DNA of 57,476 nt from contig CAJXBA010000005.1 of assembly GCA_913050185.1 (NCBI GenBank), positions 1 to 57,476 of the forward strand, in the 5' to 3' direction. The position numbers were made by a program, and so were the translations under genes. Source of the DNA: an uncultured Pelagibacteraceae bacterium (GTDB taxonomy: Bacteria > Pseudomonadota > Alphaproteobacteria > Pelagibacterales > Pelagibacteraceae). The notes under the pieces were generated by a model that worked only from the letters and a program-made list of their open reading frames with translations, ran no database searches and was not told the DNA's origin. Position 1 is the first letter of the stretch. The number at the start of each line of letters is the position of its first letter. Positions 17,919 through 26,139 of this stretch are shown here, one piece after another.

Positions 17919-18926
17919 ATGAGCAACAAAATAAAAATTGCAATAGATGCAATGGGTGGAGACAATTCTCCAAAAAAAATAATTGATGGAATAAATATTT
18001 CTCTAAAATTTAATAAAAATAATTTCTTCTCTCTTTATGGACGTCAAGAAATTTTGGAAAAAGAAATAACAAGGAATAAATCAATTGAGCAATATTGTGA
18101 AATTATTAATACAAAAGACATTATTAAAGATGATGAAAGCCCTCTTGTTGCTGCGAAAACTGGTAGAGATTCAAGCATGTGGAAAGCCATTGAATCTCAA
18201 AAAGAAAATAGAACTGATATTTCTCTTTCCGCTGGAAATACTGGAGCACTTTTACTAATCTCTCGACTTTTATTAAAATCAATTAACGGAATTAACAAAC
18301 CTGCATTAGCAGGCTTATGGCCAAACAATCTCGGCATGAATGTTGTTCTTGATCTTGGTGCTAACATAGAGTGTAACGAAAAGAATTTGGTAGATTTTGC
18401 GTGCATGGGCTCAGCTCTATTTAAATCTCTTTTTAAAAATGATAATCCACGAATCGCGATATTGAATATTGGTCTTGAGGAAAATAAGGGAAGCGATACG
18501 TTGAAGAAAACTTATTCTATACTTAAAGAGAATAAAATAAAAAATTTTGATTTTAGAGGATTTATAGAAGGAAATCATATAATGGATGGAAATGTCGATG
18601 TTATAATAACCGATGGATTTACTGGAAACGTAGCACTAAAAACTGCTGAAGGTACTGCGAATTTTATAACAAAAAATTTAAAGAAGGCATTAAACAAACT
18701 TTCAATAATTATATCATACAAATCTTTAAAAAAATTTAAGGAGAAGCTTGATCCTAGGAAATATAATGGCGCAATTTTTTTAGGACTTCAGAGCCCGGTA
18801 GTTAAAAGTCACGGTTCAACTGATGCCATTGGATTCGCTCATTCTATTGAAGTGTGTCATAAAATTGTACAAGCTAATTTAATTAAAAAGATAAAATCAC
18901 ACTTAATTACGGTTGACGCTGAATAA
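17919..18926 (+). CDS. plsX: Phosphate acyltransferase PlsX
   Basis: Makes acyl-phosphate from acyl-ACP, feeding PlsY in phospholipid synthesis. Conserved blocks are IAIDAMGGDNSP at the N-terminus, SAGNTGALL, LDLGANIEC and VITDGFTGNVALKTAEG; 335 residues, full length. In most alphaproteobacteria fabH follows. Here the next gene is ihfA, 21 nt downstream. Confidence 0.95.
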   Translation: MSNKIKIAIDAMGGDNSPKKIIDGINISLKFNKNNFFSLYGRQEILEKEITRNKSIEQYCEIINTKDIIKDDESPLVAAKTGRDSSMWKAIESQKENRTDISLSAGNTGALLLISRLLLKSINGINKPALAGLWPNNLGMNVVLDLGANIECNEKNLVDFACMGSALFKSLFKNDNPRIAILNIGLEENKGSDTLKKTYSILKENKIKNFDFRGFIEGNHIMDGNVDVIITDGFTGNVALKTAEGTANFITKNLKKALNKLSIIISYKSLKKFKEKLDPRKYNGAIFLGLQSPVVKSHGSTDAIGFAHSIEVCHKIVQANLIKKIKSHLITVDAE

Positions 18927-18947
18927 AAGCAGTACTATTTCTTTTTG

Positions 18948-19238
18948 ATGCTAAAAAAAAATTTTACAAGAAAAAATATAATTAATAAAGTTTATCAAAA
19001 CTTGGGTTTCTCTAAAAATATATCTTCAAGAATAATAGATGATTTCTTTGAAACAACAATTGATATACTGATGAAATTTAAAAAAATTAAGATTTCATCA
19101 TTTGGAACATTTGAAGTTATAGGTAAAAAAGAAAGAATTGGGCGCAATCCAAAAACCAAAGTGGAAGCTAAAATTTCAGCAAGAAATATTGTTAAGTTCA
19201 AACCATCATATATTATTAAAAATAAAATAAATAATTAA
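18948..19238 (+). CDS. ihfA: Integration host factor subunit alpha (HU family)
   Basis: Nucleoid DNA-bending protein. The dimerisation helices (LTRKNIINKVYQNLG-like), the SSFGTFEVIGKKERIGRNPKT beta-arm and the KISARNIVKFKPS end identify the HU/IHF family. Position between plsX and a merR gene indicates IHF-alpha. I take the ATG at 18948; a TTG three bases earlier is in frame. 96 residues. Its stop shares a base with the next start (TAATG). Confidence 0.9.
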   Translation: MLKKNFTRKNIINKVYQNLGFSKNISSRIIDDFFETTIDILMKFKKIKISSFGTFEVIGKKERIGRNPKTKVEAKISARNIVKFKPSYIIKNKINN

Positions 19239-19636
19239 TGGATAATATCACAAAATCCGATGATGCTTATAAGACTATTGGTGAAGTCACCAAGGAACTA
19301 GGGTTAATTGATAAAAATACTGGTCATTTACAGACACATACTCTTAGATATTGGGAAACTCAATTCAAACAAATTCGTCCTGAAATTGGTGCAGGAAAAA
19401 GAAGATATTATTCAAAAAAAAATTTTGAAACTATTAAATTAATAAAATTTTTATTAAAGGATAAAGGCTTGACCATCAATGGAGTAAAAAAAATATTAAA
19501 TAATCCAGGAATACAATCACTTGACGGTGGTGTTAATTTAAGTGTATATAAAAATGATTTAAAAATCAGTAAAAGTGTCAGAGGTAGAATAGAAAAGATT
19601 TCTAGAATTATTAGAGAATTAAAGAAATATAGGTAA
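19238..19636 (+). CDS. MerR-family transcriptional regulator
   Basis: Contains a MerR winged helix (YKTIGEVTKELGL, TLRYWETQF, KRRYYSKKNFETIKLIKFLL, TINGVKKIL) and a short basic C-terminal helix. This is the regulator that in alphaproteobacteria follows ihfA; its targets are unknown. 132 residues. No effector-binding cysteines are present. It overlaps its neighbours on both sides by 1 nt. Confidence 0.87.
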   Translation: MDNITKSDDAYKTIGEVTKELGLIDKNTGHLQTHTLRYWETQFKQIRPEIGAGKRRYYSKKNFETIKLIKFLLKDKGLTINGVKKILNNPGIQSLDGGVNLSVYKNDLKISKSVRGRIEKISRIIRELKKYR

Positions 19637-19827
19637 TGGCTAAAAAATCATCTATAAAAGTTCGTCTTGTCCCAGAAAGTAAGCCTGATAGTGCTTTTTT
19701 TTATTATGTTAAAAAACCTTCAACTGGTGAAAAAGCAAAAAATAAACTTAAAATTAAAAAATACAATCCATCAACTCGAAGGCATGAAATATTTATAGAA
19801 AAAAAATTACCACCACATAGTAAATAA
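19636..19827 (+). CDS. rpmG: Ribosomal protein L33
   Basis: A 63-residue basic protein beginning MAKKSSIKVRLVPES, with FFYYVKK, LKIKKYNPSTRRHEIFIEKKL. This matches the cysteine-free L33 form, slightly longer than the usual 55 residues because of an insert after PESKP. It shares a base with the preceding merR stop and converges with the chorismate mutase gene with no gap. Confidence 0.88.
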   Translation: MAKKSSIKVRLVPESKPDSAFFYYVKKPSTGEKAKNKLKIKKYNPSTRRHEIFIEKKLPPHSK

Positions 19828-20109
19828 TTATTTTTTCTTAAATTTTCTTCTTTGAAATTCAACATAACTCCATATTATAGATTTCCATATTCTTGATGTT
19901 AGTTTTGAATCAATACCATATTTAACAGATTTATTTTTAATTTTTTTGAGAATATCATCTATTCTTTTGCGATCAACTATTTGTCTTTTGTATTTTTTTA
20001 TGCTTAACATATATTTAACAATTTCAGTTCTCTTTTTAATTAAATCAAATATTTTTTTATCTATCTGGTCAACTTTATTTCTAGCTATTTTAAGTTTTAT
20101 TTTGTTCAT
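19828..20109 (-). CDS. Chorismate mutase type II (AroQ domain)
   Basis: Converts chorismate to prephenate for Phe/Tyr synthesis. A single 93-residue, all-helical domain with the AroQ pattern: ARNKVDQIDKKIFDLIKKR, then VDRKRIDDILKKIKN and a final helix. Stand-alone mutases of this size are normal in alphaproteobacteria. It is divergent from the heme A synthase gene with a 39-nt spacer and convergent with rpmG. Confidence 0.82.
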   Translation of the reverse strand: MNKIKLKIARNKVDQIDKKIFDLIKKRTEIVKYMLSIKKYKRQIVDRKRIDDILKKIKNKSVKYGIDSKLTSRIWKSIIWSYVEFQRRKFKKK

Positions 20110-20148
20110 TGTAGTGACATTAAATAATTATAAATTTATAAAATAGAT

Positions 20149-21189
20149 ATGTATATTAATACTATGAATGAAGAAAATAAAAATATTTATATTTCCTACT
20201 GGTTATTGTTAATAACTTTTCTTGTAGCTTTAATGATTATCATAGGGGGATTGACTAGATTAACTGATTCTGGTTTATCGATTACCAGATGGGATTTAGT
20301 TTCTGGAATATTACCGCCCCTGTCATTAAATGAATGGGAAAAATCATTTTCACTATATAAACATATACCCGAATATAAATTATTAAATTCATCAATGACT
20401 TTAGAACAATTTAAGACCATTTATTGGTGGGAATATATTCATAGATTGTTGGGACGTTTTATTGGAATTTTTTTTCTTATACCTCTGCTCTATTTTACAT
20501 TTAAAAAAAAAATAAAAAAGAATTCATTAATTTCTCTTTATCTGATTTTGTTGCTTATACTCTTTCAAGGTTTTATTGGATGGTTCATGGTTAGAAGCGG
20601 TTTGACGGAAAAAACTGATGTTAGTCATTATCGTTTAGCCATGCATTTAACTTTGGCTTTTATTATTTTCATTTTACTATTATGGAATTACCTTGAATAT
20701 AAAGAACAACAAGTTTTCATATCTAATAAAAAATTGCCACTACATTTACCAATTTTTTTTATTCTTTTTTTACTCTTACAAATCTGCATAGGAGCTCTTG
20801 TTTCAGGTTTAGATGCTGGCAAGATATATCAATCTTGGCCATTGATGAATCAGAGTTATTTTCCTGACGACTCTAACCTTAGAGATCTATTTTCAATGAA
20901 AGCTTTAGAAACGCCCTCCATTTTGCAATTTATACATAGAAATGTAGCTTATTTTATAATCTTATTGTTTAGTTTTATCGCAACTTTTATTTACAGATAT
21001 AAAAATTTTACTTATTTAAGAAATATTACTCATTTAATTTTCATATTTCTTTTTTTACAAACTTTTTTGGGAATTTTAACGGTACTTTCTGGTTCATGGA
21101 TAATTTTAGCATCCATGCACCAAATAGGAGCAATTCTCTTAGTTACAGCATCTTTAATTCTAGTATTCAAAAATTCTAGAATTAACTAA
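20149..21189 (+). CDS. ctaA: Heme A synthase (COX15/CtaA)
   Basis: Oxidises the methyl group of heme O to make heme A for cytochrome aa3 oxidase. Eight membrane helices; the conserved first loop is GGLTRLTDSGLSITRWDLVSG, with LPPLSLNEWE and a heme-ligand WWEYIHRLLGR. The second half has LHxxH-like positions (FIHRNVAYF, SMHQIGA). 346 residues, full length, COX15 type 2. An in-frame ATG at 20164 could also be the start. It implies an aa3-type oxidase and aerobic growth. Confidence 0.95.
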   Translation: MYINTMNEENKNIYISYWLLLITFLVALMIIIGGLTRLTDSGLSITRWDLVSGILPPLSLNEWEKSFSLYKHIPEYKLLNSSMTLEQFKTIYWWEYIHRLLGRFIGIFFLIPLLYFTFKKKIKKNSLISLYLILLLILFQGFIGWFMVRSGLTEKTDVSHYRLAMHLTLAFIIFILLLWNYLEYKEQQVFISNKKLPLHLPIFFILFLLLQICIGALVSGLDAGKIYQSWPLMNQSYFPDDSNLRDLFSMKALETPSILQFIHRNVAYFIILLFSFIATFIYRYKNFTYLRNITHLIFIFLFLQTFLGILTVLSGSWIILASMHQIGAILLVTASLILVFKNSRIN

Positions 21190-21323
21190 CATTTCTAAGT
21201 TTTACACTTCTAGTGGACTCTAAAGCTTGTTTAATATCATCTTTTTTAGTGCTTTATAGGAATTCAAGGTGCACAGTATGCTCAAATAACTAATTGTAAA
21301 GACTTTTCGTGTTTCTAAAAGAT

Positions 21324-21352
21324 TTGACATTATCCACTATTCTCAGTATTTA
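21324..21352 (+). promoter_or_regulatory. Candidate rplM-rpsI promoter
   Basis: A perfect TTGACA at 21324-21329 is followed, after 17 nt, by TATTTA at 21347-21352. Transcription would begin about 7 nt before the rplM ATG at 21366, giving an almost leaderless mRNA. The -10 match is weak. Confidence 0.35.
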
Positions 21353-21365
21353 TGCGCCAATTAAA

Positions 21366-21827
21366 ATGACAAATTTTATTAAGAAAAATGAAATAAAAAA
21401 TAATTGGCTTTTAATAGATGCCGAAAATGTAATAGTTGGAAGGTTAGCTGCTTATATATCCAAAGTTTTACGTGGTAAGAATAAAAGTCAATACACACCA
21501 CATATGGATAACGGTGATTTTGTTGTTGTAACAAATATTGAAAAAATTAAATTTACTGGAAAAAAACACAACAAGAAAAAATATTATAGACATACTGGTC
21601 ATCCTGGTGGTATTAAAAGCACCACTCCATCTTTCTTGATAAAGAAAAAGCCTGAAGAAATTTTAAAATTAGCTGTTAAAAGAATGTTGCCCGATGGTCC
21701 TTTGGCTAAAAAGCAGCTTTCCAAATTAAAAATATACAAGGGTAAATTCCATCCCCATGAATCACAAAATCTAAAAATTATTGATTTTGGTAAAATTAAC
21801 TATAAAAACAAAATTTTATTAAACTAA
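21366..21827 (+). CDS. rplM: Ribosomal protein L13
   Basis: Large-subunit protein. NNWLLIDAENVIVGRLAAYIS at the N-terminus, VVVTNIEKIKFTGKK, the YRHTGHPGGIKS loop and the VKRMLPDGPLAKKQL block are characteristic. The frame continues upstream to a TTG at 21309, but that part is not conserved. The ATG at 21366 gives a normal 153-residue protein. rpsI follows 1 nt later. Confidence 0.96.
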   Translation: MTNFIKKNEIKNNWLLIDAENVIVGRLAAYISKVLRGKNKSQYTPHMDNGDFVVVTNIEKIKFTGKKHNKKKYYRHTGHPGGIKSTTPSFLIKKKPEEILKLAVKRMLPDGPLAKKQLSKLKIYKGKFHPHESQNLKIIDFGKINYKNKILLN

Positions 21828-21828
21828 T

Positions 21829-22269
21829 ATGGAACCTCAATTAAATACAAGATCTATTGTTGATAAAATTAAGTTGGATTTTAAAGAATCAAAATATGCA
21901 ACCGGAAGAAGAAAGAAGTCTATTGCTAGAGTTTGGTTGAAAAAAGGCTCTGGCTATATTTATGTTAATGGAAAAAAAATGACAAATTATTTTAACAAGC
22001 CAAATTTACATATTGCAATCTGCAGACCATTTGCAGCAACTAAGAGAGAAAATGAATTTGATGTAAAATGTACCGTAAAGGGTGGAGGGTTAACTGGTCA
22101 AGCTGGGGCCATAATTCTTGGTATATCGAGAGCTTTGGTGGAATTTGAGCCAGATCTAAAGACAATTTTAAAAAAAGAAAAATTAACCACGAGAGATTCA
22201 AGGGCTGTAGAAAGAAAAAAATACGGACATAGAAAAGCAAGACGAAGTTATCAATTTTCTAAAAGATAA
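21829..22269 (+). CDS. rpsI: Ribosomal protein S9
   Basis: Small-subunit protein whose C-terminal tail contacts P-site tRNA. YATGRRKKSIARVWLKKGSG, the VKGGGLTGQAGAI core and the tail TTRDSRAVERKKYGHRKARR are typical. The 146-residue length includes an N-terminal extension of about 20 residues, common in alphaproteobacteria. Cotranscribed with rplM. Confidence 0.96.
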   Translation: MEPQLNTRSIVDKIKLDFKESKYATGRRKKSIARVWLKKGSGYIYVNGKKMTNYFNKPNLHIAICRPFAATKRENEFDVKCTVKGGGLTGQAGAIILGISRALVEFEPDLKTILKKEKLTTRDSRAVERKKYGHRKARRSYQFSKR

Positions 22270-22281
22270 ACTTTCTTTAAA

Positions 22282-22311
22282 TTACCACTTAAAAATAATA
22301 ACTGTTATAAT
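22282..22311 (+). promoter_or_regulatory. Candidate argC promoter, extended -10
   Basis: TG-T-TATAAT (22303-22311) is a perfect extended -10 with a TTACCA -35 (22282-22287) 18 nt upstream. The -10 ends only 8 nt before the argC ATG, so the transcript would be leaderless or nearly so. Confidence 0.55.
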
Positions 22312-22319
22312 CTGAAACT

Positions 22320-23345
22320 ATGAAGGATTCATTAAATATAGCAATAGCGGGTGCAACTGGATATGTGGGGCTTGAGTTGATTAAAATACTACTTAAACAT
22401 CCAAAAGCTAACATTATTTATTTATGTGCAAGAAAATCCCTAGGAAGATCAATTAGTATGTATGATAAGAAAATTAAGAAAAAAAATTTACCAAAAATTT
22501 CTGATATTAAAAAAATTAATTGGGGTAAAGTGAATGTTCTTTTCACAGCACTACCTAATGGTGAAGCTCAAAAAATTGCAAACAGAATCCCCAATAATAT
22601 TAAATTGATAGACTTATCTGCTGATTTTAGATTAAACGATCATAAAGTATATAAAAAATGGTATGGAAAAGATCATAATTGTAAAAAATTTATAAATAAA
22701 TCTATTTATGCAATTACAGAGTTTTCCAGAAATAAACTTAACAATCATAGAATAATCGCGTGCCCAGGTTGTTACCCAACCTCTGTTCAAATTCCGCTGA
22801 TTCCTTTAATGGAGAAAAAGATGATAAATGTTAACAATATAATTATTGATTCTAAATCTGGATATTCAGGAGCAGGAAGAAATGTTAAAAAAAAATTTTT
22901 ATTTAAAAATTTATTTGATTCTGTTTCTGCTTATGGAATAGGATCACATAGGCATATGGCAGAAATTGATCAAGAATTATCAAAAGCGTCAAAAAGAAAA
23001 ATTAATGTATTTTTTACACCACATATTTTGCCAATGTTTCGAGGAATTCTATCTACTATATATTTAGAAACAATTGAAAAAAATAATGCAAAAAAGATAT
23101 ATAAATTTTTAAAACAATATCATAAAAATAATTTTTTTGTTAAAATAGCTAAGTTTAACACTCCGATTGGAACTGGTGATGTGATGAATACAAATTATTG
23201 TAAACTTTCTATATGTAAAGATAGAAAAAAAAATAAAGTTATTATTATTTCTGCAATAGATAATTTAATCAAAGGTGCTTCAGGACAAGCTGTTCAAAAT
23301 ATGAATGTTGCTTATCACTTAAATGAAACTTTGGGATTACAATGA
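22320..23345 (+). CDS. argC: N-acetyl-gamma-glutamyl-phosphate reductase
   Basis: NADPH-dependent third step of arginine synthesis. The nucleotide fold GATGYVGLELIKIL, the catalytic cysteine in ACPGCYPTSVQIPL, the SGAGR segment and the catalytic histidine region IGSHRHMAEIDQEL are intact, followed by FTPHILPMFRGI. 341 residues, full length. It overlaps the next gene by 4 nt. A good promoter lies just upstream. Confidence 0.96.
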   Translation: MKDSLNIAIAGATGYVGLELIKILLKHPKANIIYLCARKSLGRSISMYDKKIKKKNLPKISDIKKINWGKVNVLFTALPNGEAQKIANRIPNNIKLIDLSADFRLNDHKVYKKWYGKDHNCKKFINKSIYAITEFSRNKLNNHRIIACPGCYPTSVQIPLIPLMEKKMINVNNIIIDSKSGYSGAGRNVKKKFLFKNLFDSVSAYGIGSHRHMAEIDQELSKASKRKINVFFTPHILPMFRGILSTIYLETIEKNNAKKIYKFLKQYHKNNFFVKIAKFNTPIGTGDVMNTNYCKLSICKDRKKNKVIIISAIDNLIKGASGQAVQNMNVAYHLNETLGLQ

Positions 23346-23893
23346 AATATATTAATTTATTAGTTTTTTGTTTTCTTTTTTTTGGTTGTTCAAAAACTGC
23401 TGCTCTTTACTGGTGTGGTGATCACGCCTGCCGCAGTGTTGCAGAAAAAAATACATATTTTAAAAAAACAATGACAGTTGAAATAAAGAAATCAGATCAA
23501 TTTGATAAGATAATTAAATCAGATCTTGAGATAATAAAAGAGCAAACGAATTTGGAAGATAAAAAAAGAAATGTTCGACGTAAAACTTTTGTCAAGAGAA
23601 ATAAATCAAGCAAAAAAAGGGTAATTAAAAATGAAAAAAAATTAGCTAAACAAGCTCGTATGAATAAATTAAAAAAAATAAAGAATGAAAAAAAAATAGC
23701 TCAAAAATCTCGTTCTGCAAAGAAAAAAAAAAGATTTAAGACTAAAAAACAATATGGAAAGAAAAATCCATCGAAGAAATATGCTTCTATAAAGAATAAT
23801 AAAGCAAATACTGAATTTAAAAACTTAGTTAATAAAATTATTAAGAGAAATGCACACAAATCTTATCCTAATGTCAACAATATACCCAATTAA
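23342..23893 (+). CDS. Lysine-rich lipoprotein of unknown function
   Basis: I do not recognise a named family. A 15-residue hydrophobic signal ends in FFGC, so Cys16 should be lipidated. A short conserved-looking head follows (ALYWCGDHACRS, with Cys25 and Cys30, then KNTYFKKTMTVEIKK). From about residue 65 to 155 the chain is almost entirely Lys/Arg/Asn with few hydrophobics, so it is strongly basic and probably disordered. It overlaps argC by 4 nt and precedes hom by 5 nt. The basic tail could bind an acidic partner such as LPS, peptidoglycan polymers or nucleic acid; this is inference. Confidence 0.75.
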   Translation: MKYINLLVFCFLFFGCSKTAALYWCGDHACRSVAEKNTYFKKTMTVEIKKSDQFDKIIKSDLEIIKEQTNLEDKKRNVRRKTFVKRNKSSKKRVIKNEKKLAKQARMNKLKKIKNEKKIAQKSRSAKKKKRFKTKKQYGKKNPSKKYASIKNNKANTEFKNLVNKIIKRNAHKSYPNVNNIPN

Positions 23894-23898
23894 TTATT

Positions 23899-25194
23899 AT
23901 GTATAAGAATATCAATATTGGAATAATTGGATTAGGACAAATCGGAAGTAGATTGTATGAAGAAATACTATCTAAAAAAAAAGATATTGTAATTAAAACT
24001 GGAGTAAACGTTAATATTCTTGCTATATCAGCAAAAAACATTAATAAAAAAAGAAATTTTAAATTTAGTAAAAAAATTTTTTACAAAAATCCAATTTATA
24101 TAGCCAAAGACCCAAGAATAGATATTGTATTTGAATTAATCGGTTATTCAGATGGTTTGTCAAAAAAAGTTGTTGAACTGGCTTTAAAAAATAAAAAACA
24201 TGTAATTACTGCAAATAAAGCTTTAATAGCAAAGAACGGCGATTATCTTTCTTCGTTAGCAGAAAAAAATAAAGTTAATTTAGAATTTGAAGCATCGGTT
24301 GGTGGGGGGATACCAATATTACGAACTATAAAAGAAGGTTTAGCTACGAACAAAATTAATAAAGTCGTTGGGATTTTAAATGGTACTTGCAATTATATAC
24401 TTTCCAAAATGGAAAGTTCAAAAGATTCATTTGCTAATGTCTTGAGGAAAGCTCAAATTTTAGGATACGCTGAGACAAGAGATCCAAGATTTGATTTGAA
24501 TGGCTATGATACTTTAGCTAAAGTAAGAATATTATCTGCTCTCGTATTTAATAATAAAATTTCAAAAAATAACTGTTTAATGAATGGAATAGAAAATATC
24601 GAACTTGAGGATATTAAAATGGCAGATAAATTAAATTTTAGAATAAAATTGCTGGGAATTACTGAAATAATAAATAACCAATTATTTGAAAGAGTTCATC
24701 CATGTCTAATAAAAAAAGACACATATATAGCAAATATCAATGGAGTTATGAATGCCGTGATTCTTGAAGGTAAACCGGTAGGACAAAATCTATTACAAGG
24801 TGAGGGAGCGGGACCTGGACCTACTTCCTCAGCCCTTATGTCTGATTTGTTATCTATTTTAAGAGGTAATATTAAATATCCGTTTGGATTACCGTTTAAG
24901 AAAAGAAAAAAAATTAATACTTATGATAAAAATCAATACTTGAACTCTTTATATTTGCGTTTTGATGTTAAAGACAAACCTGGCGTTTTATCTTCGATAA
25001 CTAAAGTTTTTACCAAGAATAAAATTTCAATTAAAAATCTAATTCAAAAACCTGATAAAAAGAATAAAACTGCTTCTATTGTTATATTAACACATGAATC
25101 TAGAGAAAAAAATTTTAATAGTTTAATTTTTAATTTAAATAACAATAAATTTGTCAAAAAAAAATCTACCTTTATTAGAATAGAAAAAGTTTAA
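23899..25194 (+). CDS. hom: Homoserine dehydrogenase
   Basis: Reduces aspartate semialdehyde to homoserine for threonine and methionine synthesis. The NAD(P) fold is at IGIIGLGQIGSRLYEEI. The catalytic region has ANKALIAKNG, EASVGGGIPILRTI and VVGILNGTCNYILSKM, then DLNGYDTLAKVRILSAL. A regulatory ACT domain ends the protein (YLRFDVKDKPGVLSSIT onward), so feedback control by threonine is likely. 431 residues, normal. glpX begins on the base after its stop. Confidence 0.96.
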   Translation: MYKNINIGIIGLGQIGSRLYEEILSKKKDIVIKTGVNVNILAISAKNINKKRNFKFSKKIFYKNPIYIAKDPRIDIVFELIGYSDGLSKKVVELALKNKKHVITANKALIAKNGDYLSSLAEKNKVNLEFEASVGGGIPILRTIKEGLATNKINKVVGILNGTCNYILSKMESSKDSFANVLRKAQILGYAETRDPRFDLNGYDTLAKVRILSALVFNNKISKNNCLMNGIENIELEDIKMADKLNFRIKLLGITEIINNQLFERVHPCLIKKDTYIANINGVMNAVILEGKPVGQNLLQGEGAGPGPTSSALMSDLLSILRGNIKYPFGLPFKKRKKINTYDKNQYLNSLYLRFDVKDKPGVLSSITKVFTKNKISIKNLIQKPDKKNKTASIVILTHESREKNFNSLIFNLNNNKFVKKKSTFIRIEKV

Positions 25195-26139
25195 ATGAAC
25201 ATTGATAAAAAGTTTATTGATTCTTTTATTCACACCACTGAGAGAGCTGCCTACGGTGCTTCACTGTTTAAGGGTAAAAATGATAAAATTGGTGCCGATC
25301 GTGAAGCGGTTAATGAAATGAGAAAACAATTAAATAATATTGATATGAAAGGTAAAATTGTAATTGGCGAAGGTGAGTTAGACGAAGCACCGATGCTCTA
25401 TATTAACGAGAAAGTTGGAACCAAGAGAGGTGAAGAACTTGATATTGCAGTTGATCCTTTAGAAGGAACAAATTTCACAGCAAAAAACTTGCCAAATGCT
25501 TTATCAGTACTCGCTGTCACTCATAAAGGCAATCTCCTTAATGCGCCAGACACTTATATGGAAAAAATTGCTATTGGTCCTGGACTACCCGAAAATTTAG
25601 TTGATCTTGATTTTTCTGTAGAAAAAAATATTAGATTATTATCAGAAGCAAAAAATGTTTCTCCACATCAAATAAATGCCTGCGTTTTGAAACGCCCAAG
25701 ACACAACAAAATAATAGAGGCGTTAAACTCGTTGAACGTTAAAATAAATTTTATAACTGATGGTGATGTATCTGGTGTCATTTCTGTTGCCAAACCTAGC
25801 ACATACATTGATATATATTTAGGAATAGGCGGTGGTCCAGAAGGAGTTCTAGCAGCTGCTGCTTTAAGCTGTTTGTCTTGTCAAATGCAGACTAGACTAG
25901 TATTTCAAAATGAAGATGAAAAAAACAGAGCAAAAAAAATGGGTATTAAGGAACTTAACACTAAGTATTATCTTAAAGATATGGTCAAAGGTGATGTTAT
26001 TTTTTGTGCTACTGGAGTCACAAACGGCGATATGGTTAAAGGTATAAAAGATCTTGGTAATTCTTTCGAAGCCGAAACTTTACTACTTCACAAAAGCAGT
26101 AACACAAATAAAATAATTAAAAATATAATAAAAAAATGA
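25195..26139 (+). CDS. glpX: Fructose-1,6-bisphosphatase, class II
   Basis: Hydrolyses fructose 1,6-bisphosphate in gluconeogenesis. The metal-binding IVIGEGELDEAPMLY and the DIAVDPLEGTNF motif are clear. Also present are AADREAVNEMR-like start sequences, ITDGDVSGVI and IGGGPEGVLAAAAL. 314 residues, normal. hom-glpX-recJ is a standard alphaproteobacterial order; recJ overlaps by 4 nt. Confidence 0.96.
   Translation: MNIDKKFIDSFIHTTERAAYGASLFKGKNDKIGADREAVNEMRKQLNNIDMKGKIVIGEGELDEAPMLYINEKVGTKRGEELDIAVDPLEGTNFTAKNLPNALSVLAVTHKGNLLNAPDTYMEKIAIGPGLPENLVDLDFSVEKNIRLLSEAKNVSPHQINACVLKRPRHNKIIEALNSLNVKINFITDGDVSGVISVAKPSTYIDIYLGIGGGPEGVLAAAALSCLSCQMQTRLVFQNEDEKNRAKKMGIKELNTKYYLKDMVKGDVIFCATGVTNGDMVKGIKDLGNSFEAETLLLHKSSNTNKIIKNIIKK

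Noticed and set aside
21190-21260. Minus-strand peptide (KKDDIKQALESTRSVKLRNVS) after ctaA as a gene remnant
   Set aside because: Only about 23 codons, limited by a stop just upstream, and I could not tie it to any family with confidence.
21309-21365. N-terminal extension of L13
   Set aside because: Starts with TTG, not conserved, and overlaps a promoter-like sequence; the ATG at 21366 fits L13.
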